Below, piece by piece: positions 1 through 15,000 of a stretch of DNA of 64,000 nucleotides (the first letter of the stretch is position 1; the number at the start of each line of letters is the position of its first letter). Below the pieces are notes generated by a model. That model saw nothing but the letters and a program-made list of their open reading frames with translations. It made no database searches and had not been told where the DNA came from. Source of the stretch: Rhodospirillaceae bacterium (GTDB lineage Bacteria; Pseudomonadota; Alphaproteobacteria; CACIAM-22H2); NCBI GenBank assembly GCA_022843945.1, contig JALHMR010000017.1, positions 1 to 64,000 of the forward strand, read 5' to 3'. Both the position numbers and the translations under genes were made by a program.

Positions 1-33
1 AAGGGGCGGGGGGGCGGGGGGGGCGGGGGCTCG
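1..33. other. G-rich low-complexity window edge
   Basis: The first 33 bases are almost only G with single C interruptions and read in frame with the giant RTX gene as Lys-Gly-Arg-poly(Gly)-Ser with no stop. This may be true Gly-rich coding sequence, but a G-run at a sequence edge also looks like an assembly or sequencing artefact. It makes the annotated start of the next gene uncertain. Confidence 0.5.
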
Positions 34-3000
34 GTGACGGCCACGGCGGGACCGGACGTGCTGATCGGCGGGGACGGCGCCGACACGCTCGACGGCGGGG
101 CGGGCAGCGACCTGCTGCAGGGTAATGCCGGCGCCGACATGCTCACCGGCGGCGATGGCGCCGATACGTATGTGTTCGGGATCGGCTCGGGCAGCGACAC
201 GATCAACAATCTCGATTCAGACGGCAGCGTCGACACCGTTCGGTTCGGCGCGGGTATTGCCGCCGGAGACGTGACCTTTGCCCAGAGCGGCAACAACCTC
301 GTCATTAGCATTGCGGGTCACAGCGACCAGCTGACGATCCAGAACTGGTTCCTCGGACCAGCCTACGAGATCAACTCGTTCGTGCTCAGCGACCAAACCA
401 CGACCATTCCGATCGTCATCAATACTATCGGCACGGCAGGGGCTGACCAGTTCGCCGGCAGCTCCATCAGCGACGTTGTTCTCGCCGGCGCAGGCGACGA
501 CACGGTGGATGGCGGTAGCGGCGCCGATACGGTCGACGGCGGCGACGGCAATGACATGCTCCAGGGCGGTGACGGTGCCGACGTCGTCAGCGGCGGCGAC
601 GGCGACGATGTTCTGATCGGTGACGGCGGCGGCACGATCGGAGCTGCGGGCTTCTCCGCTGCGGGCGCCTTCGGCGGATTGCCCCTCATCGGTCAGACCG
701 GCACCTCCGGCAACGACACTCTCACCGGCGGCGCCGGCAACGACACGCTGGATGGCGGGGCGGGCCACGACACGCTCGACGGCGGCGCAGGCAACGATAC
801 GATGATCGGCGGGACGGGGAGTGACACCTACGTCGTCGATGCCGCCGGCGACGTGGTGACCGAGAATACAAACGCGGGCACCGACACGGTGCAGTCCTCG
901 ATCGCCTATTTCCTTAGCTCCAATCTCGAGAACCTGACCCTCACCGGCACGGCCGACATCAACGGCGGCGGCAATGACCTCGCCAACATCCTAACCGGCA
1001 ACAGCGGCATCAACATAATCACGGGCGGCATGGGCAATGACACGCTCGACGGCGCCGCCGGGGCCGACACGCTCTATGGCGGGGCGGGCAACGATACCTA
1101 CATCGTCGACGCCGATGACGTGCTGAGCGAAGGCGGCAGTCCCGGCAGCGACGGGTGGCTGGACACGGTGATGGCCTCGTTCAGTTACACGCTGGCTGAC
1201 AACTTCGAGCAGCTGATGCTGACCGGCTCGGCCAACGTCGACGGCACTGGCAATGCCTCGGCCAACGACATCTACGGCAACAGCGGGAGTAATACTCTCA
1301 CGGGTCTCGCGGGCAACGACTATCTCGACGGCCGCGCCGGCGCAGACACGATGATCGGTGGCACGGAGAACGATACCTACGTCGTCGACAACGTCGGCGA
1401 CGTGGTGACCGAGAATGCCGGCGAGGGCACGGACACGGTCCATTCGACGATCAGCTATACGCTGACGGCCAACGTCGAGAAGTTGATCCTCGCTGGTCTG
1501 GGCGAGGATATAGATGGCACCGGGAACGAGCTGGCGAACGTCATCATCGGCAACAGCGGCGACAACGTGATCCTCGGCGGCGATGGCGACGACGCGCTGG
1601 CGGGTGCCGAGGGCGATGACACGCTCGACGGCGGCACCGGCGACGATACCGTGTCCGGCAGCGAGGGCGGGGACGTGCTCTTCGGCGGCACCGGCGATGA
1701 CTCCCTGGCCGGCGAGATCGGCAACGATACCCTCACCGGCGGAGCCGGCAACGACACGCTGAGCGGCGGTGTCGGGGTCGATACGTTCGTCTACGCGGCC
1801 AGCGGCAACGGCGACGACATCATCACCGACTTCACGGTCGGAACCTCCGGTGACGTCATCGATCTCACGGGAACGGCATTCACCGGCTTTGCCGGCGTCC
1901 AAGCCGCCATGACCCAGGTCGGCGCCGATGTTGTGCTCGACCTGGGTGGCGGCGACAGCGTCACGTTCCAGAACACGACCGTCGCGGGCTTCACCGCGGC
2001 GAATTTCAAGTTCACCTCGGTTACCCTCACCGGAACTGCCGGCGACGACACGCTGAGCGGCGCAGCCGGCGATGACACGCTCAGCGGTGGTGCCGGCCAT
2101 GACACCCTCGATGGCAGTGGCGGGAATGACAGCCTCATAGGCGGCAGCGGCAACGACACGCTGACCGGCGGCAGCGGGATCGATAGATTCGTCTTCTCGG
2201 CCAGCGGCAACGGCGACGACGTCATCACCGACTTCGTCGTCGGAGCTTCGGGCGAGGTCGTCGATCTCACCGGCGCGGCATTCACCAGCTTTGCCGGCAT
2301 ACAGATCGCAATGACCCAGGTCGGCGCCGATGTCGTGCTCGATCTCGGTGGCGGTGACAGCATCGCCTTCCAGAACAGGACCGTGGCCAGCTTCACCGCG
2401 GCGAATTTTGCCGGATTCAACAGCTCGCTTGCCGGCGGTTCCGGCAACGACACGCTCGTCGGCGGCGCCGGTAACGACACCCTCGACGGCGGAGCCGGCA
2501 ACGATACGCTGAGCGGCATGGGCGGCAACGACGTGCTGATCGGCGGCAGCAGCGGCGACCCGCTCGATGGCGCCGACACGCTCGATGGCGGTGCCGGCGC
2601 CGATACGATGGCGGGCGGCAGGAACCACGACACTTACATTGTCGACAACGCCGGCGACGTGGTCATCGAGGATGCCAGCGTTGGCTTCGACACGGTACGG
2701 TCGTCGATCAGCTACACGCTGGGCGCCAACGTCGAGTACCTGACGCTGACGGGCTCCGCCAACCTCGACGGTACGGGCAATGCGCTGGCCAATATCCTGA
2801 CGGGCAACAGCGGCGCCAACACCCTGTCCGGTGGCGACGGGGCTGACGTCCTGATTGGCGGCGTCGGCGCCGACACGCTGATTGGCGGCAGCGGCGGCGA
2901 TACGTTCCGCTATACCGTTTCGGCAGACCACAGCAGCGCGGCGAACAAGGACACGATCGCCGATTTCTCGCTGACCGAGGACCGGATCTACGTCAACGGC

Positions 3001-6000
3001 TTCCGTTTCACCGGCGACGGCACGCTCAGCGTCGACACCGATGTCTTCAAGAGCGGCGATGACCTGGTCATTGACCTCGACGGCGACGGCGCGGTGTCGA
3101 GCGGCGACATTGTCATCGGCGGGTTCGCCGGCATGGGTATTGCCGACCTGCGGCAGCGGGTCAACCTGGATGGCATCGTCTACACATCGTCCGATATAAC
3201 CCTGGTCGGCACGGCCGGTGTCGACACTCTGATCGGCGGCGGCGGCCGTGACTCGCTGATCGGCGGTGCCGGCGCCGACACGCTGATCGGCAATGACGGC
3301 GTCGATACGGCCCTATATCGGGAGTCTTCGGCTGCAGTCACCATCAACCTGACTACGGGCACGGGCGCGGGCGGCGACGCGGCCGGCGACGTACTGAGCG
3401 GCATCGAAAGTGTGGTCGGCTCGGCCTTCAATGACACGTTGGTGGGCAGCAGCGGGGTGGATAGCCTGGGAGGCGAGTCCGGCGACGACACGCTAGAAGG
3501 CGGCGCCGGCGCCGACTACCTCTCCGGCGGTGACGGGATCGACACGGCGTCCTATGCGTCTTCCGGTGCGGCCGTTACAGTCAACCTCGACGGTGCCACA
3601 GTCAATGTTCCGGCCCAGTGGGGCTGGGGGGGCGACGCCGAAGGCGACATCCTGGTCAATGTCGAGAATCTGGTCGGCTCGGCCTTTGCCGATACGCTGA
3701 CCGGTGACACCGCGAACAACCTGCTGACGGGCGGCGAGGGCGGCGACACCCTGGAGGGCGGGATCGGTGACGATACGCTTGCCGGCGAGCTGGGCGGCGA
3801 CCTACTCGACGGTGAGGCAGGCAACGACACGCTCCTCGGCGGTTCGGGCGTCGACACGCTGGCCGGCAGCACCGGGAACGATACGCTCGATGGCGGCGCG
3901 GATAACGACACCCTGGCCGGCGGCTCGGGCGACGACACGTATCTGTTCGGCATCGGCTCGGGCAACGATGTGATTGACGATGCGGAGGCCGTCTCGTCGG
4001 CGGATAGGGTCCGTTTCGCTTCTGGTCTGACATCCTCCGACATCACGCTCTTGATCAGCGGCGACGACCTGGTGGTGTCAATTGCCGGTCACAGCGACAC
4101 GCTGACGATCAAGGACTGGGCCTTCGATGATGACCGGCAGATCGCCCGCTTCGAGCTCTGGGACGGGACGCTGCTGGTCCCGCCGGGCGGCCTCATCGAT
4201 ACCACGAGCGATACGCTGACGGGTGATGCCGGAGACAACACGCTGGACGGCGGCGGGGGCAACGACACGCTGGACGGCGGAGCGGGCGCCGATACGCTGA
4301 TCGGCGGCAGCGGGATCGACACCGCCCTCTACGCGGCATCGTCCGCGGCGGTCGCCGTCAATCTGGCTGCCGGCACGGGTGCAGGCGGCGATGCGGCCGG
4401 CGATGTGCTGACCAGCATCGAGAATGTCGTCGGCTCCGCCTTCGCCGACACTCTGACCGGCGATGCCCGCGCCAACGCGCTGGAGGGCGGCGCGGGCGAC
4501 GATACGCTGATCGGCGGGGCGGGCGCCGATACGTTGATCGGCGGCAGCGGGTTCGACACCGTGTCCTACGCCGCCTCCTCCGGGGGAGTGTCGGTCAATC
4601 TCATCGGCATGCCGAACGTCGGATCGGGAGGGGACGCGGAAGGCGACGTCTGGAATTCGATCGAGGCGCTGGTCGGCTCGGCTTTTGACGACACGATGCA
4701 CGGCGCCAGTGTGGCCTTTGGCGGAGCCGGCAACGACACGATCTACGGCAGTGCGGCAGGCACCGTTAGCGCGATCAGTGGTGGCGTTGGAAGCACGCTC
4801 TACGGCGAGGACGGTGACGACTGGCTGCGGGCCGCCGGCGGTTCGGACACGCTGTCTGGCGGTGCCGGCAACGATACGCTCGATGGCGGCATGCACGCCG
4901 ACACGCTGATCGGCGGCGCCGGGAACGACACCTATCACATAGATGGCGGCGACACCGACATTGTGGTCGAGAATGCGGGCGAAGGCACGGACCTGGTTCT
5001 GGCGGGCAGAAGCTACACGCTGGGGGCCAATGTCGAGAACCTGACGTTTCAGGGGAGTTTCGACTTCACCGGCACCGGCAACGCATCAGACAACATCCTC
5101 ACCGGCAACAGCGGCCTCAACGTGCTGAGCGGCGGCGCGGGGAACGATACGCTGATCGGTGGCGGCGGCAACGATACGCTCACCGGCGGCAGCGGCAGCG
5201 ACAGGTTCACCTACGCCGCCAGCGGCAACGGCGATGACCTGATCACCGATTTCACTGCCGGCGCCGGGGGCGATGTCGTCGATCTCACGGCCACCGCCTT
5301 CACCACCTTCGCGGCGGTGCAGGCGGCGATGACCCAGGTGGGGGTCGATGTCTTTCTCGATCTCGGCGGCGGCGACAGCATCCGGTTCCAGAACAGGACC
5401 GCGGCGAGCTTCGTTTCGGCAAACTTCACTATCGCGGGCGGGGTCTCGCTCACCGGATCGTCCGGCGCCGACACTCTAACCGGTGGCGTGGGCGACGACA
5501 CGCTGGATGGCGATGCCGGGGCCGATACGTTGATTGGCGGAGGCGCGGCCGACGTCCTTACCGGCGGTGATGGCAACGACATCCTGTTCGGCGACGTCGG
5601 CGGGATGACATCGAGCGCCGCCATGCCCGGCACCGTTGGTTCGTCCGATCCAATCGGGTTCGAGCCCTCCGTGGCAATCGGGGTTGAGCCGTCCGTCGCA
5701 ATCGAGTTCGGGCCGCAGAACGGGCTGGTCTACGGAACGTCGGGCAACGACGTACTGACCGGCACGGCCGGTGACGACCTCCTTGATGGCGGCGCCGGGG
5801 CTGACACGATGACGGCCGGCACGGGCAACGACACCTATGTGGTCGACAATGCCGGCGACGTGGTGATCGAGATCGCCGGAGAAGACCAGGGCTGGGCCGA
5901 TCAGGTTGACTCGTCGATCAGCTACACGCTGGGCAGCGAGGTCGAATACCTGATGCTCACCGGTTCGTCCAACATCAACGGGACGGGCAACAGCCTGGTG

Positions 6001-9000
6001 AACAGGATCTACGGCAACAGCGGCGCCAACATTCTCGACGGTGGCGCGGGCGACGACTACCTGTCTGCCCAGTACTCGGGCAGCAACAGCGCCGCCAACG
6101 ATACGCTGATCGGCGGAGCCGGAAACGACACCCTCGCTCTCGACAGCGCTGGCGACGTGGCGATCGAGAACGCGAACGAGGGAACGGACCTCGTCGTCGC
6201 GTCCTTCTCCTATACGCTCGGCGCCAATATAGAGAACCTGACGCTGGCCTCGGGGAGGGACAGTCTCTACGCCATCGGCAACAGCCTGGACAATTATATC
6301 CTGGGCAACGCGGGCGCCAACACGCTCGACGGTGGCGCGGGCGTTGATACGCTGAGGGGCGGGAGCGGTAATGACACCTACATCGTCGACGCCTCCGATG
6401 TGGTGATTGAGAATCTCGTCACCCAAGGCATCGATACGGTACGGGCCTCGTTCAGCTACGCGCTGGGCAGCAATCTCGATAACCTGACGCTGACCGGGAC
6501 CGGGAATGTCAATGGTACGGGAAATGCGCTGGCGAACGTCATCGAGGGTAACAGTGGCAACAATACCCTGACCGGCGGGGACGGTTCCGATCGGTTCACC
6601 TACCGCGCGAGCGGCAACGGCGATGACACAATCACCGACTTCACCGTCGGCGCTTCCGGCGATGTCATCGATCTGAGCGCTACCGCATTCGACAGTTTCG
6701 CCGCCGTACAGGGAGCGATGAGCCAGGTCGGAGCGCATGTCGTTCTCGATCTCGGCGGCGGTGACAGCATCACCTTCCAGAACAGGACGATTGGCGGGTT
6801 CCAATCGCAGAATTTCGCTTTCGACAACGATACGCTAGCCGGCACGGCGGGCAACGACATCCTCATGGGCGGGGCCGGAACCGACACGTTGTCTGGCGCG
6901 GCTGGCGACGACACGCTCACAGGCGGCGCCGGTGATGACATGCTTGCCGGCGGCAGCGGCGTCGATACCTTCGTCTACGCCTTCTCCGGCAACGGCGACG
7001 ACATGATCACCGACTTCGTTGTCGGTGCGTCCGGCGATGTCCTCGATCTCAGCGCCACCGCCTTCACCACTCTCAGCGCCGTGCGGGCGGCGATGACCGA
7101 GTCCTCTGGCGGTATCACCCTCGATCTCGGCGGCGGCGACAGCATCTTCTTGCAGGGCGCCGGGTTCGTCAGCAACTTCACCGCGGCGAACTTGGCATTC
7201 AGTCCCGGCGGTGCCGACACGCTGGCCGGCGGTGCCGGCGACGATACGCTGGACGGCGGCGCCGGCGCAGACACCATGGCGGGTGGCACCGGTAACGACA
7301 CATTCGTTGTCGATAATGCTGGCGATGTGGTCACGGAGAACGCGGCCGAAGGTACCGATAGCGTACGATCCTGGATCAGCTACACGCTGGGTGCCAACGT
7401 TGAGAACCTGACGCTCCTCGGCTCGGCTGCCATCGACGGCACCGGCAATGCGTTGGCTAACGTGATCACGGGCACCAGCGGTGGCGGTACGCTGGATGGC
7501 GGCGCGGGTAACGACACGTTGATCGGTGGCGCAGGTAAAGACACGTTCATCGGCGGCGCAGGAGTCGACACCTTCTCCTTTGCCGAGAGCATCGCCCACA
7601 ACACGAACGTCATCGTCGATTTCGCGGCCGGTGTCGGGGGCGACGTGGTCGACCTCAGCGGCACTTGGCGCACCAGCTTGGCGGACGTTCTAGCGAATAT
7701 GGGCGAGCTTGGTACCAGTGCCTTGCTCAGCCTCGGAAACGGCGGCAGCATAACCTTCCTAAACACCTCGGAATCCGCTTTTGTCGCAACGAACTTTATC
7801 TTTGCAACGTCCGGCGCGACCGCCGGAGACGACACGCTCAGCGGCAATGCCGGCAATAACCTGATCGATGGCGCCGAGGGCAACGATACGCTGAGCGGCA
7901 TGGGCGGCGACGACACGCTGATCGGTGGAAGCGGGGCCGACTTGCTGATCGGCGGGCAAGACAACGATCTGCTCAACGGCGGCACCGGCGCCGACACCAT
8001 GCTGGGCGGCACGGGCTTCGATACCTACGTTGTCGACGATGCGGGCGATGTGGTCACCGAGGGTTTCAGCGAAGGCACCGATACCGTGCAGTCCTCGATC
8101 GGCTACACGCTGACGGCCAATGTCGAGAACCTGACGCTCACGGGCAGCGACAATCTCGCCGGCATCGGCAACGCACTGGCCAACGTGATCATCGGCAACA
8201 GCGGCAGCAACGGACTCAATGGCGGCGCCGGTAATGATACGCTCACCGGCGGCAGCGGCAGTGACACGTTCACCTACGCCGCAAGCGCGAACGGCGATGA
8301 CACAATTACCGACTTCGCTGTCGGCGCGTCCGGCGATATCGTCGATCTGAGCGCCACCGCCTTCGCCGACTTCGCGGCGGTGCAGGCGGCGATGACCCAG
8401 GTCGGCGCCGATGCGGTTCTTGATCTTGGCGGCGGTGACACCATTACGTTCCAGAATCGGACCTTGGCGAGCTTCGTTGCGGCGAACTTCGTCCTGGCAG
8501 GCTCTGGCGTCTCTCTCGCCGGCACGTCCGGCAACGACACACTCACCGGCGGCTCGGGTAACGACACGCTCGACGGTGGTGCCGGTAACGACACGCTCGA
8601 TGGCGGTGCGGGCGCCGACACGCTGATCGGCGGGACGGGGAATGACACCTACATCGTTGACCAGATCGGTGATGTGGTCATCGAGAATGCCGGCGAAGGC
8701 TTCGACTACCTGAGATCGTCGTTCAGCTATACCCTGAACGAAAACGTCGAATCTCTGGTGCTGACTGGCTCTGCTGGCATCAACGGCACAGGCAACGCGC
8801 TGGACAACGCGCTGACCGGCAACAGCGGCGCCAATATCCTTTCCGGCGGCGCGGGCAGGGACACGCTCGATGGCCAGGTGGGGAACGACACCCTCTATGG
8901 CGAGGCCGGCGCCGACATAATGGCAGGCGAAGATGGTGCTGACACGCTGATCGGCGGCGACGGCGACGATACCATTTATGGCGGCGCCGACTTAGACACG

Positions 9001-12000
9001 CTGATCGGCGGTGCTGGCAACGATACGTTGGCCGGCGGCGGTGGGGCCGACACCTTTGTTTACGCCGCCAGCGGCAACGGCGACGACACGATCACCGACT
9101 TCACCGTCGGCAGCTCCGGCGATGTCGTCGATCTGACGGGCACGGCATTTGCCAGCTTCGCCGCCGTGCAGGCGGCAATGAGCCAGGTCGGCGCCGATGT
9201 CGTGCTCGATCTTGGCGGCGGCGATAGCATCACGTTCCAGAACGGGACCGTGGCGAGCTTCGTTTCGGCAAACTTCACCATCGCAGGAGATTCGGCCGTC
9301 ACGCTCACCGGGACGACCGGCAATGACACGCTGACCGGCGGGGGCGGCGCCGACACGCTTTATGGCGATGCGGGTAACGATACGCTGAATGGCGGCGGCG
9401 GGGCTGACACGCTGATCGGCGACGTCGGCAATGACACCTACGTCGTCGACAACGCCGGTGACGTGGTCACCGAGAACTTCAACGCGGGCACCGACACGGT
9501 GCAGTCTTCGGTCGCTTACTTCCTTGCCTCCAACCTCGAGAACTTGACCCTCACCGGAACCGCCGACATCAACGGCGGGGGCAATGATTCTGCCAACATC
9601 CTGACCGGCAACAGCGGCATCAACATCATCACAGGCGGTTCCGGCGACGACACGCTCGATGGCGGGGCGGCTGCCGATACGCTGTACGGCGGGGCGGGCA
9701 ACGATACGTACATCGTCGACGCCAGCGACGTGCTCAGCGAAGGCGGCACCCCTGGCAGCGATGGCTGGCTGGATACGGTAATGGCGTCGTTCAGCTATAC
9801 GCTGGCCGATAATTTCGAGCAGCTGATGCTGACCGGCTCGGCCGACATCAACGGCACCGGCAACGCGTCGGCGAACGATATCTACGGCACGAGCGGGAGT
9901 AACACGCTCACCGGTCTTGCCGGAAATGATTACCTCGAAGGCTTTGGCGGCGCCGACACGATGATCGGCGGGGCGGACAACGACACGTATGTCGTCCGCG
10001 AGAGCGGCGATGTCGTCACTGAGCTCGCGGGCGAGGGCTACGACGTCGTGCACTCAACGATCACCTACACGCTGGGCGCCAATGTCGAGAGACTGGACCT
10101 CATCAACGACACTGGTGATATCGGCGGCACCGGCAATTCTCTGGCGAACGCGATCTTCGGCAACAATGGCGCCAACGTTCTGAGCGGCCTCGACGGGAAC
10201 GACACGCTGGCGGGTGTCGACGGGAACGACACGCTCGACGGCGGCGACGGGAATGACTCACTCTGGGGCGGCGAGGGCAATGACGTCCTTACCGGCGGCG
10301 CCGGTGACGACGCTCTCGTCGGCGAGAATGGCAACGACAGCCTTACGGGCGGGGCGGGCAACGATACCCTGACCGGCGGCGGCGGCACCGACACATTCGT
10401 CTACGCCGCCAGCGGCAATGGAAGTGACACGATCACCGACTTCACCACCGGCGCCTCGGGAGACGTAGTCGATCTGAGCGCGATCGCCCTGACCAACTTC
10501 TCGCAGGTCCAGGCCGCCCTGATCCAGGTCGGCTCCAACGTCGTCCTCGATCTGAGTGGCGGTGACAGCATCACCTTCCAGAACACGACGATTAGTGGTT
10601 TCCACGCTTCCAATTTCACCATGACAGCGCAGCCTGCGGTCACGGGGACCGCCGGCAACGACACACTGAGCGGCAGCACCGGAAACGACATCCTCGACGG
10701 CGGTGCGGGCGCCGACACGCTGATCGGCGGCGCCGGGAACGATACGTATGTCGTCGACAATGCCGGCGACGTGGTCATAGAGAGCACGAGCGAGGGCACC
10801 GACACGGTCCAGGCCTCGGTCACCTATACGCTGGCCGGCAATGTCGAGAATTTGATGCTGACGGGTTCGAATTCGATCCACGGTTTCGGCAATACGCTGG
10901 TCAACGTGCTGACCGGCAACAGCGGCTACAACTCCCTGTCGGGTGGCGGCGGCGACGATACGCTCGATGGCGGCGCTGGCGTCGATACGCTGTTCGGCGG
11001 GGCGGGCAACGACAGGCTGATCGGCGGCGCCGGGCTCGATACCTTTGTCTATGGCGCGGGCGGCAACGGCCAGGACACGATTGTCGATTTCGTGGCCGGT
11101 TTCGGCGCCGAGGTAGTCAATCTCCAGGGGACGACCTTCACCAGCTATGCCGCGGTCGCGGCCGCGATGAGCCAGGTCGGTACGGATGCCGTGCTCGACC
11201 TGGGCGGCGGCCAGAGCATCACCTTCCTGAACACCTCCGCCGCGGCCTTCTCCGACACGAACTTCGTGTACGCGCCCCTCACCCCGACCGCCGGCGACGA
11301 TATCCTCACCGGCGATTCCGGCAATGACACGATCGACGGCTTGGCGGGCAACGACACGCTGAGCGGCATGAACGGCGACGACACGCTGCTCGGCAACGCC
11401 GGCAGCGACGTATTGTCGGGCGGATCCGGCGCCGACCTCCTCAATGGCGGCAGCGGCGTCGATACGATGGCCGGCGGCACGGGCAACGATACGTTCGTCG
11501 TCGACGAGGCGGGCGATGTGGTGACCGAGAATGTCGGCGAGGGCACTGATACGGTCCAAGCCTCGGCCAACTATACGCTGGGCGCCAATGTCGAGAATCT
11601 GACGCTCGCCGGCTCGTCGGGTATTGCCCTCAGCGGCACCGGTAACGCGCTGGACAATGTGATCACCGGCCATAGCGGGAACAACGCTCTCTCCGGCGCC
11701 GCCGGCAACGATACGCTCGATGGCGGTGCCGGGAACGACACGCTCGATGGCGGCAGCGGCGCCGATAGTCTCATCGGCGGCTCCGGTAACGATACTTACG
11801 TCATCGACGATGCCGGCGACGTGATCACGGAGGCTTCGAATGAGGGCACCGACACGGTCATGTCCTCGTTGACCCGCTCCCTGACCTCCAATTTCGAGAA
11901 CCTGACCCTCACCGGGACCGCCGACATCAACGGCGGGGGCAATAACTCCGCCAACATCCTGACCGGCAATAGCGGCATCAACATCATCACGGGCGGTTCC

Positions 12001-15000
12001 GGCAACGACACGCTCGATGGCGGCGCGGGTACCGATACGCTGCTCGGTGGGGCCGGCAACGATACCTACATCATCGACGCCGACGACATGATCAGCGAGG
12101 GCAGCAACCCTGGCAGCGACGGGTCGCTCGATATGGTGATGGCGTCGTTCAGCTATACGCTGCTCGCCAACTTCGAGTGGCTGACGCTGACCGGGGCCGG
12201 CAACATAGACGGCACAGGCAACGAGTTTGCCAACTACATCGACGGCAACAGCGGGAACAACACGCTCAGCGGTCTCGACGGCAACGACCTTCTCGACGGT
12301 TACGGCGGCGCCGATACGATGATCGGCGGCACGGGCAACGATACATTCGCGATCCGGGATATCGGCGATGTGGCGGTGGAGATTGCCGCGGAGGGCTTCG
12401 ATATCGTGCATTCCTGGATCAGCTACACGCTGGTCGACAATGTCGAGAGACTGGACCTCATCAACGATATCGTTGGCCTGAATGGCACCGGCAATGCGCT
12501 GGCGAATGTGCTAATTGGGAATAACCGCGACAACGTCCTGAGCGGCCTTGACGGGAACGACACGCTGATCGGTGGCGAAGGCAACGATACGGTCGACGGC
12601 GGCGCGGGCGCCGATACGTTGAGCGGCAACGAGGGCAACGACACGATCATCGTCGACGACGCCGGTGACGTGGTCATGGAGATTGCCGGCCAGGGTACCG
12701 ACACGGTGCAGTCCTCGATCAGCTATGCACTGACGGCCAATGTCGAGAACCTGACGCTGACCGGCTCGGCCAATGTCAGCGGTACCGGCAACGAGCTGGC
12801 CAACGTGATCACCGGCAACAGCGGGGCCAACACCCTCGACGGCGGTGCGGGCAATGACACGCTGGATGGCGGGGCCGGCGCGGATACGCTACGGAGCGGC
12901 GCGGGCGACGATCATCTGCTGGGCGGTGACGGCAATGACACGCTGGTCGGCTATGACGGCAGCGGGAATGGCCATACTTCGACCAATTCCTCCGGCAACG
13001 ATTGGCAGGAAGGCGGAGCCGGCAACGACATACTCTGGGGCGAAGACGGTGCGGACACCCTGGACGGCGGTGCCGATGACGACCGGGTCAGCGGCGGTGT
13101 TGGCGACGACACGCTTACCGGTGGTGATGGGAACGATATTCTGACCGGCGATGCTGGCAACGATACGCTCGACGGCGGTAGCGGCACCGACACGTTCACC
13201 TACTTCGCAAGCGCGAACGGCGATGACACCATTACCAACTTCGTCGTCGGTTTGTCGGGCGATGTAGTTGATCTCGCGGCCACCGCCTTCGCCAACTTCG
13301 CGGCAGTGCAGGCGGCGATGACGCAGGTGGGATCCGATGTTGTGCTCGATCTCAGTGGCGGCGACAGCATCACGTTCCAGAACACGGTCATTGCTGGCTT
13401 CGAGTCGTCGAATTTCGTGATCGGGTCTGGAGGCGGCTATCCGCTCACGGGCACTGCTGCAATCGACATTTTCGAAGGCAATGCTAACGTCAATGGAGTC
13501 GACTATGGGGCCTCGAATGCTGGCATCCTCATCGACTTCGTGGCTGGAACCGGCAGCGGGGGCTACGCCGAGGGAGATACATTCACCGATATCGAGGGCG
13601 TATGGGCTTCTGCTTTCGCCGACACGCTCATCGGCGGCTCCGGTTACGACTTCTTCTACGGCTACGGGGGCGACGATACCCTGTCGACGGGCGATGGTGA
13701 CGATCAGCTGAACGGTGGCGCCGGGGCTGATGTCCTTGACGGTGGCGCGGGCGTGGATTTCGTTGATTTCCATGACGCCACGAGCGGCGTGACCGTCAAT
13801 CTCCTGACCGGCAGTGGAACCGGCGGTGACGCGCAGGGAGATACTTATATCTCAATCGAGCAGGCGTTCGGCTCCGGGTTTGCGGACACATTGACTGGCG
13901 ATTCGGGTGACAACGAGCTGGTTGGAGCTGCCGGGGACGACACCCTGATCGGTAACGACGGTGACGATGCCATTAGCGGCAACTCTGGCAGTGACATCAT
14001 CCAGGGCAACGACGGCGACGATTATATCTACGGCAGCGAAGGAAACGATGAGCTCAGCGGCGGGGACGGAAACGACACGTTCGTATATCTGACGGGCGAT
14101 GGCGCCGACACAATCACCGATTTTGTGGTTGGAGCTCTGGGGGAAGTCATCGAGCTTAGTAGCGACTTCTCTACCTTTGCCGACGTCCAGGCAGCGCTGA
14201 CGCAGGTCGGCTCGGACGTGGTGCTCGACCTCGGTGGCGGTGACAGCATCACGTTCCAGAATACGGTTGTCGCCGGTTTCCAGACGGAGAACTTCTCGCT
14301 TTCGCCTGGGCCGGGTCAAACTCTGGCCGGCACCACCGGGAACGATACGCTTCTGGGAGGCTGGGGTGACGACACTCTTGATGGCGGTGACGGCGATGAC
14401 ATCCTTCAAGGCAATGCCGGTGACGATGAACTCAGCGGCGGCGACGGAAACGACACGCTGATCGGCGCTCAGGGCTTTGATATGATTGTCGGCGGTGCAG
14501 GGAACGACACGCTGTCCGGGGGTGATGACGACGATTGGCTGGATGATGACGACGGCGGCGACGATGTACTCGACGGCGGCAACGGAGCTGATGAGCTAAC
14601 GAGCGGCGCGGGAGACGACACGCTGACGGGTGGTGCCGGCGACGACCTGCTCGATGGTGGCGACGATGCCGACGTCCTCCAAGGCGATGCCGGCAATGAT
14701 ATGCTCTTCGGCGGCAACGGAAACGACCGCTATATTTTTGGCCGCGGCGGCGAGGCCGATGTGATCGACCAGATTGCCGACGACAATGCGACGGCCGATG
14801 ACAGGCTGGAGATCACCACCGGCGGAGTCGATCATGACCAACTGTGGTTCGCACAGGACGGCGATGACCTGCTGGTGAGCATCATCGGCACCGACGATGC
14901 CGTCACGGTGTCGAACTGGTTTACCGATGCCGACAACGGCCGCGTCGACCGCATCGCCACCTCGGATGGCTTCTATCTGCTCGAGGCCCAGGTCCAGGCC

